A stretch of 64,000 bases of DNA from Membranipora membranacea (taxonomy: Eukaryota > Bryozoa > Gymnolaemata > Cheilostomatida > Membraniporidae), in contig OU612065.1 of the NCBI GenBank assembly GCA_914767715.1, positions 31,560,001-31,624,000 of the forward strand, written 5' to 3'. The notes beneath the pieces are model-generated. The model did no database searches, was not told where the DNA came from, and saw only the letters and a list, made by a program, of their open reading frames with translations. The position numbers and the translations under genes were made by a program. Below are positions 23,236-36,259 of this stretch, one piece after another; position 1 is the stretch's first letter; the number at the start of each line of letters is the position of its first letter.

Positions 23236-24785
23236 AGCGCATACCTGATATTTACTGTACTTTGCAAATATTATTAATGACTCATAGGCCTACAGTATAT
23301 TAGAATTGTTTCATTGGTACCCTGATTTGCTACTTGCTACGTACATATACCAATAGAATTACCTGTACTACTTTTTGACTATTTGATTCAATCAAGGATT
23401 CCTACTGTAACGGTCATTCACAAGTACAGCACTACTAGACTGAGCAGTACACCATAGAGTAAGATAATTATAAGATCTGGTATCAAGGCTCCCGCTGCTG
23501 ATTCAAAGTTTCTTTCTTTTGTCAAACTGAGTAGATTTTTAGTACCTCCACTTAGCTAAGAATTCAGGCTGTAGTATAGGAAAATTGAAGGGGAGGCAAA
23601 ATTTCAGGGCGAGTCCAAAACATCACCAGGAGGGGTGATAGAAGCAATCTTAAGGCATGGTATTAGCAAATGGATATACCAGACGGGCTGATTCTGACAT
23701 GGATTAATCAATTATAGTGTTTAAGGCCATTGTATTAGCTTTCCAGGAGGTCAGTGTCTGTCTCTCTAGAAGTACGGGCCTGAGGATCTCATTGTATGAT
23801 CCGCCTGGAAACTTCCCTCCTAATTCCTTATAGTTTATGAAATTAAATATATATCAATGTTTTTGCCGGTGACCAAGTCAATATTGTGGTTATGGTCTTG
23901 GCAGCTTGACCTTGATTCCATGGTGCAGAGGTTCAAATCCCACCTGAGCCTTAAATTTTGATCATCAACTTATCTGGGAAATTATTAATATAACATAATC
24001 TGATTTCTGTGACATAGCGTTGGCTTTGCCCACTGATTCCCGATGCCGATTGACCGCCATCACCTTGAAAGTTTGAGAGACCATATCTCCCTCAATATTA
24101 GGATTCAAAAGATGCAATTTGTTCACATAATAGAATAGGATATGGATAATAAGATGTGATACAAAATAGTAGCCAAGTAAGTCTTTAAACTAACCGTCTT
24201 GTGTGATATTTTGAATTAAAATTCATACTATCCATAGTATAATCTCGCAATAATCTGTAAAAACAGCTGATTTTAGTGTGAGTTAAGCTCAGTCAGTTTT
24301 CTGATTAGAACTTTGCGATGACGTAGAGTTGGCGGCCTCCTCAGCTGTAGAACTGTGACGTCTCAGCACCCTGAGAGCTCCTAATACCATCTTACAATAC
24401 CAGTATAAATTCATAGCATCGAGAGTAAACCCGGCCAGCAGTGTGCCTGGGAGGTGATAGTATGTAAGTGGTGCCTCCTGACTCATATATAGGGTATAAT
24501 AAGAATAAGGCATCGGGATTATCCTGGCTATTGTGAATGTGAATGCCCCAGAGTTCCAAGTTACAAGAGACCAAACCGAGTGGTCTATTGAGACCTAAAT
24601 ATTTCTAATTGTTTTGTATTGTTTTCCCATTTTAGGGACTCAGTCTAGGTGATTCATTTCAGGCCCTTTGCCTCAGAGACAAACCTATGCCTCAACACTT
24701 CAGACATGGGCTGAGAGGATTAAATGTGGTACTACATCATGAGAGAAAGTCTACTTGTGCTTTCGAAGGTTCATGTAATAAGTAA
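23129..24785 (+). CDS. Small two-exon gene (module U2)
   Basis: Copy of the 62-aa gene: exon 1 at 23,129-23,167 (Ser to Ala, MLAILARWISRHQ), exon 2 at 24,636-24,785, base-identical to U1 by eye. A second, orphan copy of exon 1 lies upstream at 21,078-21,116 in the other direct repeat bracketing the COR fragment. Confidence 0.35.
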
Positions 24786-25066
24786 CCCTGTAGAATGATA
24801 TTGTAATGTCTACTTTCTTCACAATACAATTCACAAAAGCCCCTGACTAGCTAGGTCAAAGGAAGCCCTATTACTGAAACCAGGCTAAAATGGGTCACCA
24901 AATGAGAGGGTTAAACCATAGATTGTCACTCGTTCTTTTGCACTATTTTATGTTATTGAGAGGGCTTCAGGCGCTTTGTGGGATTGTCTCCTACCAAACA
25001 TACTAGGTTAATCTTAGAGCAAAATCCAAAAATCTGGTATCCGCAACATGGAGGCTTGTGACTGGG

Positions 25067-25364
25067 CAGTGGCGTATATTAGCACTCACGGCCCATGGAT
25101 TTCCGTGAGTGGCTGAATAGCTCAGTGTGTAGAGCGTCCGCCTTATAATCACTGTTAATAAGATTGTTGTAGGTTCGAATCCCATCAAGGTCAGTTTTTT
25201 TTCAAATGGGTGCTTTATAACTGGAGAAATTTTACCGTAATCTTCTACTGCTATTGAGTTGTTTTCTGAAAGTAGCCAACAGCTCAGTGAGCTATTGAAA
25301 TACCTCTCTGCTTGCACTATTTTGCTACCGATATGCAAAAATTTCCGTGAAATATACGCCCCTG
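25067..25364 (+). mobile_element. hAT-type MITE, 298 bp, carrying a tRNA-like sequence (U2 only)
   Basis: Ends CAGTGGCGTATATT and AATATACGCCCCTG form inverted repeats with one mismatch. The element is flanked by the 8-bp duplication TGACTGGG (25,059-25,066 and 25,365-25,372). U1 and U3 have the empty site (GTGATTGGGTGCAATC). The interior holds a tRNA-like stretch with both Pol III boxes. No transposase. Confidence 0.9.
25111..25191 (+). tRNA. tRNA-like sequence inside the 298-bp MITE (probably a pseudo-tRNA)
   Basis: Has an A-box-like TAGCTCAGTGTGTAGAGCG, a perfect B box GGTTCGAATCC, and a run of eight T right after, as a Pol III terminator. The D arm (GCTC/GAGC) pairs. The acceptor and anticodon stems pair poorly, so an amino-acid identity cannot be assigned; the candidate loop CTTATAA would suggest TAT. 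Confidence 0.45.
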
Positions 25365-26141
25365 TGACTGGGTGCAATCAAGGAGTTAACTCTAACTACT
25401 TGGTGCAATGCACTTTATTTGTATTGATGTGATATATGATTCGCAGTCGACAGCCAGGGAAAAAGGCTGCATTAGAAGTTGCATTCTCATTAGTGTAAAG
25501 GGGACAACTCATTATTATCAAATAAAATGAGTATTTTTGACCAATCAGGTGCGGTCTAACATAATTTTATTCTTCACACTTTCAATGTCAGAGGAAGGTC
25601 ATCAAAGTCATGAGTTATTCTTAGCAAAGCTTACGCATTGATATATTAGCTCTGATTCTTAGTGAAAAATCCGTATCCTAAACCTACTACTAACTAGCTT
25701 GTCTAATGTTGCGAGGTGAATTGCAAGAATAATATTCATTGTGAGTCAGATAAGTCCGGGCAGGAATAACTATACCCTGAGAAATTTGGCATTCTTTTAA
25801 AAATTTACTGATAGCAAATCTGTGCTCCAACAGCCACTGAAATTCATATAATAATATCATCCTGACTCTCGAGTCACTGAGAGCAAGGAGTAATAGCTCC
25901 CCTGTTACTCCTTGCTGAGAGTGAGGCTGCTGTTTACAAAGCAGGCAATGTACATGGAATTGTTCAATCGGAACAGTTAATGAACTCTCCTTCCTTTGTT
26001 AAAGGCCCAAAAACACTTAAATGTAGATAGATCACTTGTCATGCCATATATATATGTATATAATATATATATGCGAATAGAATTGCTAGTATAGTATCAA
26101 GTTCATATCCATTAATTGCGCTGTACACCCTGGGTCTTCAC

Positions 26142-26473
26142 CAGGGCTCTGAACCTGAACTGGACAGCTGAGGTTTCCATGGGGGTTCGTAAGCCACCCA
26201 GATGAATTATAAGCCTACTGAACTGATTTTTCAAAGTTATATGCAGATCATCAATTAAGAATCACTGTAAACTGCATCCTGGTTATTGTGTATCGCATAT
26301 CATAACATCGAAATGTTTCTTTATGATGAAACAACTACAGCACACTGAGAGGAATTCCCGATCTTATGTGAATATGAGGCAAATCTGAGTATTTAGCTCA
26401 TATCCCAAAATCCCCTGAGTTGAACCCAAAAACCTGAGTAACTCGGGCTTAACCTGAGTGGTTGAGAGCCCTG
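26142..26473 (+). mobile_element. hAT-type MITE, 332 bp (U2)
   Basis: Orthologous copy of the same insertion with the same GTCTTCAC duplication. Its left end has a substitution (GGGCTCTGAACC) and there are small internal indels. Confidence 0.9.
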
Positions 26474-26868
26474 GTCTTCACACACCAGATAAAAAGAGTT
26501 TAAATAATACAGCATGGCTCATCTCACTCCAAATTGCATAAGGCAAATCCAAGTAAATCTCCGTAAGACCTTAGGCCTAATCATTTATACTACAATCACA
26601 GTCCAGCTTAAAAAGGAAAGGCACAAAGAACACAAATTGTCACACTTTCTGTTAAAAAGGCCTGGTTGTACTATAGAGCGTGGACAGAGGACTGTAAACT
26701 TGTAGCATTTCTCACCACACTGAGAACAGCACAATCAATCGAAGTCTTTATTACCCAAAAGAAAACTCAAGTTATACCTTGTTGAATATTACTTTATAAT
26801 GCTCACCGGTAACCTTACTAATTCAAAACCTTCTCACGGTTTTTGCTGATTACAGTTATTGTAGCGTT

Positions 26869-28471
26869 ATGCTGAGACGACTTATTGTGAATATAGCAAA
26901 CCAATTAGATAAAACTTTGAGACAAAAAGGAGCAATGAGTGTTGACGTCTAATCAGATAAAGCTGTGAATAAGACCGGAGTCCCATCAGCAACTAAACGT
27001 ATCGCTGCAGAGTCAGAAGATGTCGTCTCTCAGAACAAATGTATCAAACTTGATGATGAGGTAGGTTATGGGGTGTTTGATGATCAAACTATGAATATAT
27101 CTGGCCATTCAACATAGTTATTTCAATGATTCCTCTTGTCGCTAGCGTCCTAACTTATTAGACTATCACTTGACTATCATACTTGTCCATGCGTGATGCA
27201 CTTACCATTATTCTGTCTTCACAAAAATTTGAAAAATATAAAAAAAAAGTCATATGCAATATATACTGTGTCTCTTGCAGATCACTCTATCTACCCCAGC
27301 AGAGAGGAAGCCTAAACTGAAGAGGAAGAAGATAGCTTTATTCACAGTATACAGTGGCAAAGGTTATCACGGTGTTCAGATGAACAGTGAGTTTCTCCAA
27401 TTTGCTGCTGTATGTATGATGTACGCAACTTGCAAGGCTTGATATTAGATAATAGCGACACTACAGACCTAAACATTGATATTTATGGTTAAATCTAGTC
27501 TATGCACTATGCAGGATATGGTTGGATTTTTCCTCTCATTACTTCTACATTAATCTTACTTCATATAGCCTAGGGTCCAATAATACACATTGTATGACCT
27601 TTTGTCAATGTCATGAATGACCGCCCTTATTCAAAATGAAAGAAATTCTGGCTGACATTTTCTTCACTATTTGGCAGTGAATATCTCTGCTCATGGGTAT
27701 TTCCCAAACATGAGGCTGCTTTTCCCAGAGTCTGACTGGAAAACTCTCATACCTGGAGCAATATAGTAGGTGGCATGAATAGAAATCAATAGATATTGCA
27801 GTTTTAGTGCTCCCCTTGATTAACTTATAACACTCAAGGGCAGACAACTCCAGCAAGATCCTGCATTGTTCTCAGACTTTCTCTCCCCCGGGGGGCCGTC
27901 GGACGAGGGGCAAAAGTTTGGGGGGCTCAGACTAGGTTAAATCATGCAGTGTTCGAGATCAAAGCAACTTCTGTATGGGTATTTAGGGTCATTACTCAGT
28001 TTTCTCCTGTATTGGATATCTAGCGCCTTCATACATCCTCTGATAATTTAGATAACAACACGAGATATTTCTGTGAGTGCTTTTGATAGTTTTCATCTTG
28101 ATTTATTTATGATTATATAACTGTGCAATTTCCACTACTAAACCTCTCGTCTCCTCATGGTGAGGGAGCAATTTATATCTACCCCCCCCCCCCCACAAAT
28201 ATCGAGGCCACATGCTTAGTTTAACAGATCACACACTATGTCTATCTAATTCAGATTGGGTTCTTGACTCTTTTTTTTTCTCAATACAAGACATGTGTAT
28301 ATAGTATGGCCCTTGCTGTTGATTTGCATATTATGATTTTGATTGTGATATGTATGTTTATATCTCATGTGTTGCAGAATCACCGGACACAAGACGATAG
28401 AATCGGAGCTGGTTAATGCTTTACACACCAGTAACCTAATAGACCAGAGTTGTGCGGACGATATGAGTAAG
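26869..28471 (+). pseudogene. PUS1-like exons 1-3 (module U2)
   Basis: Exon 1 (26,869-27,060) has a C-to-T nonsense change (CAA to TAA at 26,950-26,952). Exon 2 (27,281-27,386) is 106 bp because its end reads CAGATGAACA instead of CAGATTCA, which breaks phase with exon 3. Exon 3 (28,378-28,471) is fully open: ITGHKTIESELVNALHTSN, then LIDQSCADDMSK. With U3 copy c this shows the ancestral exon 3 had no stop. Confidence 0.75.
27496..27934 (+). mobile_element. 439-bp non-autonomous element (U2 only)
   Basis: Absent from the equivalent place in U1 and U3. Flanked by the 9-bp duplication GGTTAAATC (27,487-27,495 and 27,935-27,943), with short inverted ends TAGTCT / AGACTA. The right part is unusually G/C-rich (CTCCCCCGGGGGGCC). 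The 9-bp duplication would fit a Mutator-like element; class not certain. Confidence 0.75.
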
Positions 28472-29094
28472 GTATGTATGTAAAAAAGCTACTCATGTAG
28501 TCTGACGTACCCTAATAATGGAACTTGGTCCGTGTATAACACGGAGATTAGGTCAAATCATTAGTATTATCACCCTGGGAAAAGTGAAATCAATGGGTTA
28601 CTCTTCAACATACCCTTATGTTTTGTGTTATCGACTAAGAGATAAGTGATCCGATATTATTTGTAGTGTCCTTCGATGGAGAACCCACAACTAAGTGCCT
28701 CACAATAGCTGTATATAGTGTCCTGTTTAGGTGTATTAATAAGTGTATGATGAAACATGAGAAAACTCTTGCCCTGCGAGTATTGACTCCCGTATTACCT
28801 ATCAGGAGTTGCCTCCTCTGTTCAAATGAAGGAACAACTCCCTGTTATTTGCCAAGATCTATTATTAAATTGGCTACATGTATGATCTTAGTTTTAACTA
28901 TATTGTGTTGTGAACACTGTATCAGGAGCGCAGCAACAAATTATGAATAACTTAGCAGCCAGCGCTTTTCTAAAATACTTTTTTATATTATCTATCAGTC
29001 CTTTTTTTCAAACTCCTTAATTGAGGGGGGGGGGTTAGTTGACCCAAGTGCCGCATGGACTTGAGAACCTAAACTGCTGTTTAGGCATACACTT

Positions 29095-29545
29095 AATATA
29101 AACCTAGACAAGACACTTCTACAACTGAAGTGAGGCATTTAATTGTAAGGTGTAGTAGCATTGTTGTTATCACCGCCTTGCAGCTCATAAACCAGGTTTT
29201 TTCTTGATAACTTCCATAATCCATTTTGAGCAGATTTTGAGTTTGAAAATTGCTTTGCAATCAGCAGCATATTGTTATCATCTTTATGTTATTTTTTCTT
29301 CAAGAAATTCTTTCCCTAGGATTGTATCAAACTGTTCACTACAAGCCGTTAAGTCTATTGTAATTTTCAAACTTAAAATCCGATCAAAATTGATCGAGTT
29401 ATCAACAAAAACCTGGTGTATTAGCTGCAAGGCAATGATAACACCAATGCTACTTCACCTTCCAATGTCGTTATGTCTGCCACAACCAAATTCCTCCTGT
29501 AATGGCTAATGCTCCATATAGTGGCCTGTCTAGGTTTATTATTAT
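29095..29545 (+). repeat. Long inverted repeat, U2
   Basis: Left arm about 29,095-29,245 and right arm about 29,372-29,545, the same family and spacing as in U1. Confidence 0.75.
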
Positions 29546-29580
29546 GTCTTTGTGTATAGTTTGTTTTTTGATTTATGCAG

Positions 29581-29720
29581 ACCGGTGCTCGAATAAAGAA
29601 GGTAAGAAAAGCTCAGTAGGTTAAACAAGAGGAGACGATTAGCCGCAATTAGAACCGGATGAATAGAGAGTGCTGAGAACCTCATATTGAAGATGGCACG
29701 GAACTACTCACTTTGGAAAG
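29581..29720 (+). pseudogene. Decayed CARD-like exon, U2
   Basis: Relic of the exon, starting ACCGGTGCTCGAATAAAG, with the shared TAG and frame break. It lies just after the right inverted-repeat arm. Confidence 0.5.
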
Positions 29721-30070
29721 GTAGATGACAATCCTTAATTCTTAGGAATACTTTACATAATACTTTACCATAACTGATGTTGCCTTACTCGCCAACAATA
29801 TTACAGCATGTCTCTGTTTCCTTGCTCAATAATTAATACACTACACTACAATGTTTTCTGGATATTTTTGCACATTTGGTGATTTTATGTGACATTTACA
29901 ATCAAATAATGAGTTGAGACCTAGCAAACTTGTTCATTGATGAAAGTTTCAGTCAATCTCACTATTTTTCGGATATCAACTGTTAACCTGCTGATTGTCA
30001 ACTTTTGGACTACTCAGTAAAAAATGTCTCTCTGACACGCAAAGCTCACCTGTCTTATAAATCCTACTAG

Positions 30071-30206
30071 GATGATGGATTTGACTAAACCTGTAGTGGT
30101 GAAGGAAGCTACGCCTAAGAAGTATGCATCCCGGTCGACTGGCAGAAAACGCCCCACCATAAAGAGATGTTTGTGCTGCATTACAATGACATTTCATGGA
30201 TTTGAG
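30071..30206 (+). CDS. Basic exon (MMDLTKP...), U2
   Basis: Open copy of the same exon (MMDLTKPVVVKEATPKKYAS, then the basic, Cys-rich part). The readthrough frame ends VKNCRSKSLRSVV and a TAA at about 30,284. Confidence 0.35.
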
Positions 30207-30932
30207 GTAAATGAACAGCTCGCCCTAACACTTGAACTTATTGTGAAGAACTGTCGCTCCAAATCCCTTCGCTCAGTTGTATAAATTAACCACATTGAAT
30301 ATAGATATGAAATGGGGGTAACTGACTGACCAAATGTGTCCCGACTTATGGACAACTGCTTCAATGACTTGTCTTCCATGGTTAGATTACGGGAAGGTGC
30401 TTTATAATCCATCCAATCAAATTCATAAATGAAAATAATTATATGGCCCCAAATATTATCAATTTTCTTTTGGCGCAATTTTATGAAGCCAACCATCAGT
30501 AACCATACATCCATATTATTGTTATCATATGTATGCGCTGTCTAAGCAGACCATACATTTCCCTAATCTGTAACCACGATATACAGCCTGATGCATTTTA
30601 CCGAATACACAGTATATACACAGTAAATACACAGTATATACACAGTATATGACTCACACTATATATGCTGTAGGATCAATATCAAACGTGATGTTATATA
30701 TACCGTCACCATATATCTATATATCTATGATTGACCATTACCTAAATAAGGTGGCAACAAAGTAGTATCCCATAGTGCAATTTTCTGAATATCATTTTAT
30801 GAGTATCTATGTTCATTAAGCTTATGCATCAATCATAGCATGATCATGTTGGAATTATGTTTGTATTTTCTGTTTCTGTGAGATAAGACTGAATTACTTC
30901 AGTAACTATTGTGTGATTTATCGATTATCCAG

Positions 30933-31103
30933 GGAAGTCCACCATTAAAACAGACCCAGAGAGGCAGTCTGGTTTCACACCTCGAGGCTATCATACTATA
31001 GATAGACTCTGTGAATGTTGCATTCAGTGCCAGAGCTCAGCCCACCAGATCTCATAACCAGCCATTCTCAAGCTACAGTCCACAGCACTACCTAAGCAGC
31101 TTG
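30933..31103 (+). pseudogene. Low-complexity exon with 4-bp insertion (end of U2 / start of U3)
   Basis: Same exon, but 171 bp: ACTATAGATAGACTC carries a duplicated GATA-type 4-bp insertion that shifts the frame in the middle. Its last part matches positions 1-34 of the window exactly. Confidence 0.5.
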
Positions 31104-31715
31104 GTAAGAGAAGAGATAATCATTTTACCTGATGTCTGATGACATGTATGATCCGATATAGCATGTTAGATTGGGTACATAGCAGTATGAGTAGTTCAAG
31201 TTAACCTTCGGGCAATGCTGCTGTAAGTGGCATTCTACCACCAATGATAGTTGGTCAGTAACTGATGATCGAATGCCACCAGAACCAATCCTATGCAATG
31301 CAAATATGTATGGATATAACTTTCATATTCCTACTTATTTTCTCTTACTCATGGACATTTTATAGTTTTCAACCATGGGATTCCTAATGGGGTTGTGTCA
31401 GGAGTTATACCTTTATTATACGGGCGCTGAACAGATGAGACCATAAATTTGCACTTTTTTATATAAGTTATCATAGGAGCAAATCACCCTTTTTTTCTGG
31501 CAGTGGCAGCCAGGGAAATTAAGATAGAAACAAAATGAGCGGAATTAAACGGGCGAATTAAGCTGACCCGCTTTATTGGACAACAATTGACTGTGAATAT
31601 AATTTGATATTTATAATATTATATAAAAAAAATCATTAGAATAAAAAGAAATAATAATATTCGAGCTGTGAATTTTGAATACGATATAAATTCAACCTGA
31701 AAATATTGATTGCAG

Positions 31716-33515
31716 AAAAGAAATTCAGAATAGCATATATATATTTTACGAACAACAAAGGCCAAAAACAAGCGAGGTGAGAGGTCCCTGTTGTGCCATG
31801 GTGTCAACCTGTACAACAGGTACCTTATGGAGATCAGATCAGAGGAGGATCAGATGGTAAACAGATCAGGATCATAGACATGATCGGGCTACTGTCTCCT
31901 AAGAACTTTCCTGCTATGAAGGGAAAGCCAAAGATTGTAATGATCCAGGCTTGCGCAGGCAGTAAGTAAAGCCTATATATTGTGTCTATATTCTGCATTA
32001 ATGATGATTTTTCTTTTAATTAACCAGACAAATAAGTGTTCTTGACTCAAGTTGAATGAGAGTTCACAATCAACATCCAACAGTTGTAGTTTCGTAGCTC
32101 GATCATGGATAAGGGTGGTTTTGAGACTTGTCTTCTACTCGTGCAACTGCAAAAACTGCTTACCTGTCCTCAAATTTAAGTTAATTGACATTTTCTCTAA
32201 ATTTTAGGTCAGAGAGAAATGCTGCTCACTGACACAACTCCTCCCGCTCCAGCCAATCAGAACCAGCCTGGAGTAGATATTGTGCAGCGGCCCCCTGTAT
32301 CTGATGATGACTTACAAGATGCTGATCCTGCAGATATCTCTACTGCTGACTTCATAATCATGCAGTCAAGCTTTGAATGTATGTAAACTAGGTTTATTAC
32401 AGACTGGGTGGTATAAGAGCTCAGAAGGATGCAAGTAGGGGTTTGTGGCATCACATTTAAAAATATTGAATTGATAATCCAATTTCACAAAATTACGCTT
32501 GCAGCCATCTAAGCAGCAGACTTGACCAAAGTTTGTTTTCACTTACATAAAACCAATTTATTCCTGAGAGTGTATTCACAATACTTGATAGAAGCAGCTC
32601 GATGTGAGAAATAATGAGCAATGATGTAATAATTATGTTTCAACAGAACAGTTGGTTCTTTTTCAGCCAAACACTCAGATTTAATGACACTGTAATTTTG
32701 TTTTTGTTTCAGCTTTCTCCTCCCCTCGAAGAGCTAGCATAGGCTCACCATTCATCAGAACACTTGTCACTGTATTCTACAAATATGCTCATCAGCTTCA
32801 TATGGAGGAACTGGCAGCAACTGTAAGCTTGATCAAGTCAATTCTTATTGCATACTAGATACACAAAACGGTGTATCAGCTGTGTTGGTAGTGTTGTCTG
32901 ATTGATTTGATGATCAATTTGCTGAATAAATTGAGGAAACTTGTAAACCTTGAGAAGCATTTGTCAATCGATTGTTTTTCAAGATATCAGATGATTTTTT
33001 ATAGATCAGACAGATGGTGGCAAAGATCGGAGTACAGAGAACAGAATATCTGCTCAGAACCAGAACATCTAACACAGCGAGAGCTCATGTCGCCTCTATG
33101 CCTCAGGCTAGATGTACATTTCTTACAGAGAAGCTCTATCTACAACCTGGAGTTAATAGTAGGACAGAAAACCCCCCTGGCTCACTGACAAATGCTGTGT
33201 TACCCAATCCAACAGCTACTCGAATTCACCCGGAGTCAGGTAAGTCATTGCTTGGCCTTATTTGGTAATGACTCTGATAAGTTACTGTTGGTTATATTCT
33301 CTACGTCATTAGAGGGGTACTTGTTCATCAAGTCCTCGGTGTAAAGATGATTGTAGTCCGGTTACCTGGTTTTATCTGTTTTCAGTCATAATAATTAGTT
33401 CTCTTGTGAAGTTCAGGTTTGGTTGATGTGTAATCATTCATTGCCATTTAAGGTATCATATGGTGTTTGCAGAAGAAAAGATGATAAGTTTAATTGAATT
33501 TCAGGCTTCAAATAG
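31716..33515 (+). pseudogene. Caspase-like gene remnant (module U3)
   Basis: Near-identical duplicate of the U1 remnant, offset 31,069. Exons are 31,716-31,961, 32,208-32,378, 32,713-32,822 and 33,005-33,239, with the TAG at 33,513-33,515. One visible coding difference is ATG for TTG just before the Cys motif (Met for Leu in KIVxIQACAG). It shares the U1 lesion in the first exon, so that damage predates the U1/U3 duplication. Immediately upstream in phase 0 is the low-complexity exon ending at 31,103. A splice from it to the GTACCTTATGG position would join in frame, but whether it is used is unknown. Confidence 0.75.
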
Positions 33516-34590
33516 CACATTAAACAAGATTATCCCAAAAAGCAAACTCCATCATGGCCAGGGAAAGGAAAATGATCATAACAAACAGGTATTAAACGTT
33601 GACCTTATCATCCTGGGTGTTCAAAGCTGTAGATATGTTATTGGAAGGTGCCTCACCATTACCACTTTTTCTATATTTATTGTTGTAGATGAGAAGCTAA
33701 GCATAGAGAGAAATGGACAGATAGTTAGACAGGCCACTTTCTATAAGTGGTCAGTAAGATGAAATGTATCATCTTCATACTTCTTCTGACTCATCTACTA
33801 CAATCAGATAGAGATATAGACAGTTCATGAATGTATGTAAACTCCACACAGTAGGTGTTCTCATAACACAGACTATCATATCAGGTACTTGAAGTTTAGT
33901 TGATCATACAACATTGTCACAACGTTGGTCTCCACTGTTATAGGATATTTCACAGGGTGACAACCTAATCAAGTGGTTTTACAGGAACAAATTCATTATT
34001 TTTTATGAGTTATGCATTGACAAATCAATATTATCATATCAAAATTTCACATAGTGTTTGAATCAATCTTGTATGTATTGGTTTTATACGAGTTACCCAA
34101 CTTTGCAGAAGTATAGTGGATTTCGGTATCAGTTTCAATTGAGATAAGTGGAATTTCTTTTTTTGTTCACCCAATCTAGAAAGTTAATCTGTACATGTGA
34201 GCATCAATTGTTCCACATTTTCACCTGCCCACCCATTATTCGCTGTATATAGTTAAACTACTCCAATTCCCTATATGTATATAGGATAGAATGTACCAGT
34301 GTGGGGAATTTTAGACTTTGACTGTCATATATATTAAATACTATATTCTATTAGTGCCGAATGTGTACATATTATTTTCACCGGATTAATCAAATTATAT
34401 CCAGTTTCTCTGTTAGTCTTAGATAGTAAGTTAGTACAAAATAAAATCATATTATTATCATAGTTAATCAAAGACATTTTTATGCCTGGCTGGTAGCCTT
34501 GTTTGTAAACAGACTTTTTGACTAGCAGCTTGCATTGAGCCTACGTGTTCACCGAACAACTTGGAGATCGGGATTAATAAAGCCAAGCCC

Positions 34591-36259
34591 ATGCTGGCTA
34601 TTCTGTCGAGGTGGATTTCCCGACACCAGGTATATGTCAAAGATAAAAAGTAGTTGTTCCTGTGATGTTTAAAACTAGTTCTAAGAATTGAAGAAGTAAC
34701 GCATACCTGCTATTTACTGTACTTTGCAAATATTATAAATGACTCATAGGCCTACAGTATATTAGAATTGTTTCATTGGTACCCTGATTTGCTACTTGCT
34801 ACTAAGAATTACCTGTACTACTTTTTGACTATTTGATTCAATCAAGGATTCCTACTGTAACGGTCATTCGCAAGTACAGCACTACTAGACTATGCAGTAC
34901 ACCATAGAGTAAGATGATTATAAGATCTGGTATCAAGGCTCCCGCTGCTGATTCAAAGTTTCTTTCTCTTGTCAAACTGAGTAGATTTTTAGTACCTCCA
35001 CTTAGCTAAGAATTCAGGGCTGTAGTAGAGGAAAATTGAAGGGGAGGCAAAATTTCAGGGGGAGTCAAAAACATCACCAGGAGGGGTGATAGAACCAATC
35101 TTAAGGCATGGTATTAGCAAATGGATATACCAGAGGGGCTGATTCTGACATGGATTATTCAATTATAGTGTTTAAGGCCATTGTTTTAGCTTTCCAGGGG
35201 GGGGTCAGTGTCTGTCTCTCTAGAAGTACGGGCCTGAGGATCTCATTGTATGATCCGCCTGGAAACTTCCCTCCTAATTCCTTATAGTTTATGAAATTAA
35301 ATATATATATATTTATGTATATATACATCAATGTTTTTGCAGGTGACCAACTCAATATTGCGGTTATGGCCTTGACAGCTTGACCTTGATTCCATGGTGC
35401 AGAGGTTCAAATCCCACCTGAGCCTTAAAATTTGATCATCAACTTATCTGGGAAATTATTAATATAACATAATATGATTTCTGTGACATAGTGTTGGCTT
35501 TGCCCACTGATTCCCGATGCCGCTTGACCGCCATCACCTTGAAAGTTTGAGAGACCATATCGCACTCAATATTAGGATTCAAAAGCTGCAATTTGTTCAC
35601 ATAATAGAATAGGATATGGATAATAAGATGTGATACAAAATAGTAGCCAAGTAAGTCTTTAAACTAACCGTCTTGTGTGATATTTTGAATTAAAATTCAT
35701 ACTATCCATAGTATAATCTCGCAATAATCTGTAAAAACAGCTGATTTTAGTGTGAGTTAAGCTCAGTCAGTTTTCTGATTAGAACTTTGCGATGACGTAG
35801 AGTTGGCGGCCTCCTCAGCTGTAGAACTGTGACGTCTCAGCACCCTGAGAGCTCCTAATACCATCTTACAATACCAGTATAAATTCATAGCATCGAGAGT
35901 AAACCCGGCCAGCAGTGTGCCTGGGAGGTGATAGTATGTAAGTGGTGCCTCCTGACTCATATATAGGGTATAATAAGAATAAGGCATCGGGATTATCCTG
36001 GCTATTGTGAATGTGAATGCCCCAGAGTTCCAAGTTACAAGAGACCAAACCGAGTGGTCTATTGAGACCTAAATATTTCTAATTGTTTTGTATTGTTTTC
36101 CCATTTTAGGGACTCAGTCTAGGTGATTCATTTCAGGCCCTTTGCCTCAGAGACAAACCTATGCCTCAACACTTCAGACATGGGCTGAGAGGATTAAATG
36201 TGGTACTACATCATGAGAGAAAGTCTACTTGTGCTTTCGAAGGTTCATGTAATAAGTAA
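34591..36259 (+). CDS. Small two-exon gene (module U3)
   Basis: Copy of the 62-aa gene: exon 1 at 34,591-34,629 and exon 2 at 36,110-36,259, the same as in U1. The intron carries the 6-bp insertion near 35,212 that separates U3 from U1. Confidence 0.35.

Larger units (their letters stand above)
18254..31069 (+). repeat. Composite module U2 (most diverged copy)
   Basis: Second copy of the module. Part order matches U1, but it has only one PUS1 set. It has private changes: deletion of caspase sequence near 18,920 and 20,235, a COR-domain fragment bracketed by direct repeats (20,304-23,235), a 298-bp MITE at 25,067 and a 439-bp element at 27,496. It differs by frequent substitutions and small indels from U1 and U3, so it is not part of the most recent duplication. 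Confidence 0.9.

Noticed and set aside
25003-25377. 124-codon minus-strand frame with GFEPTTI
   Set aside because: This motif is the usual antisense translation of a tRNA T arm; it is a shadow of the MITE's tRNA-like sequence.
28666-28950. 94-codon frame (TIAVYSVLFRCINK...) and relatives at 43,475 and 15,947
   Set aside because: The sequence is related to the inverted-repeat arms and the frame differs between copies by one base. No family match; treated as repeat DNA, though it might be a relic of some coding sequence.
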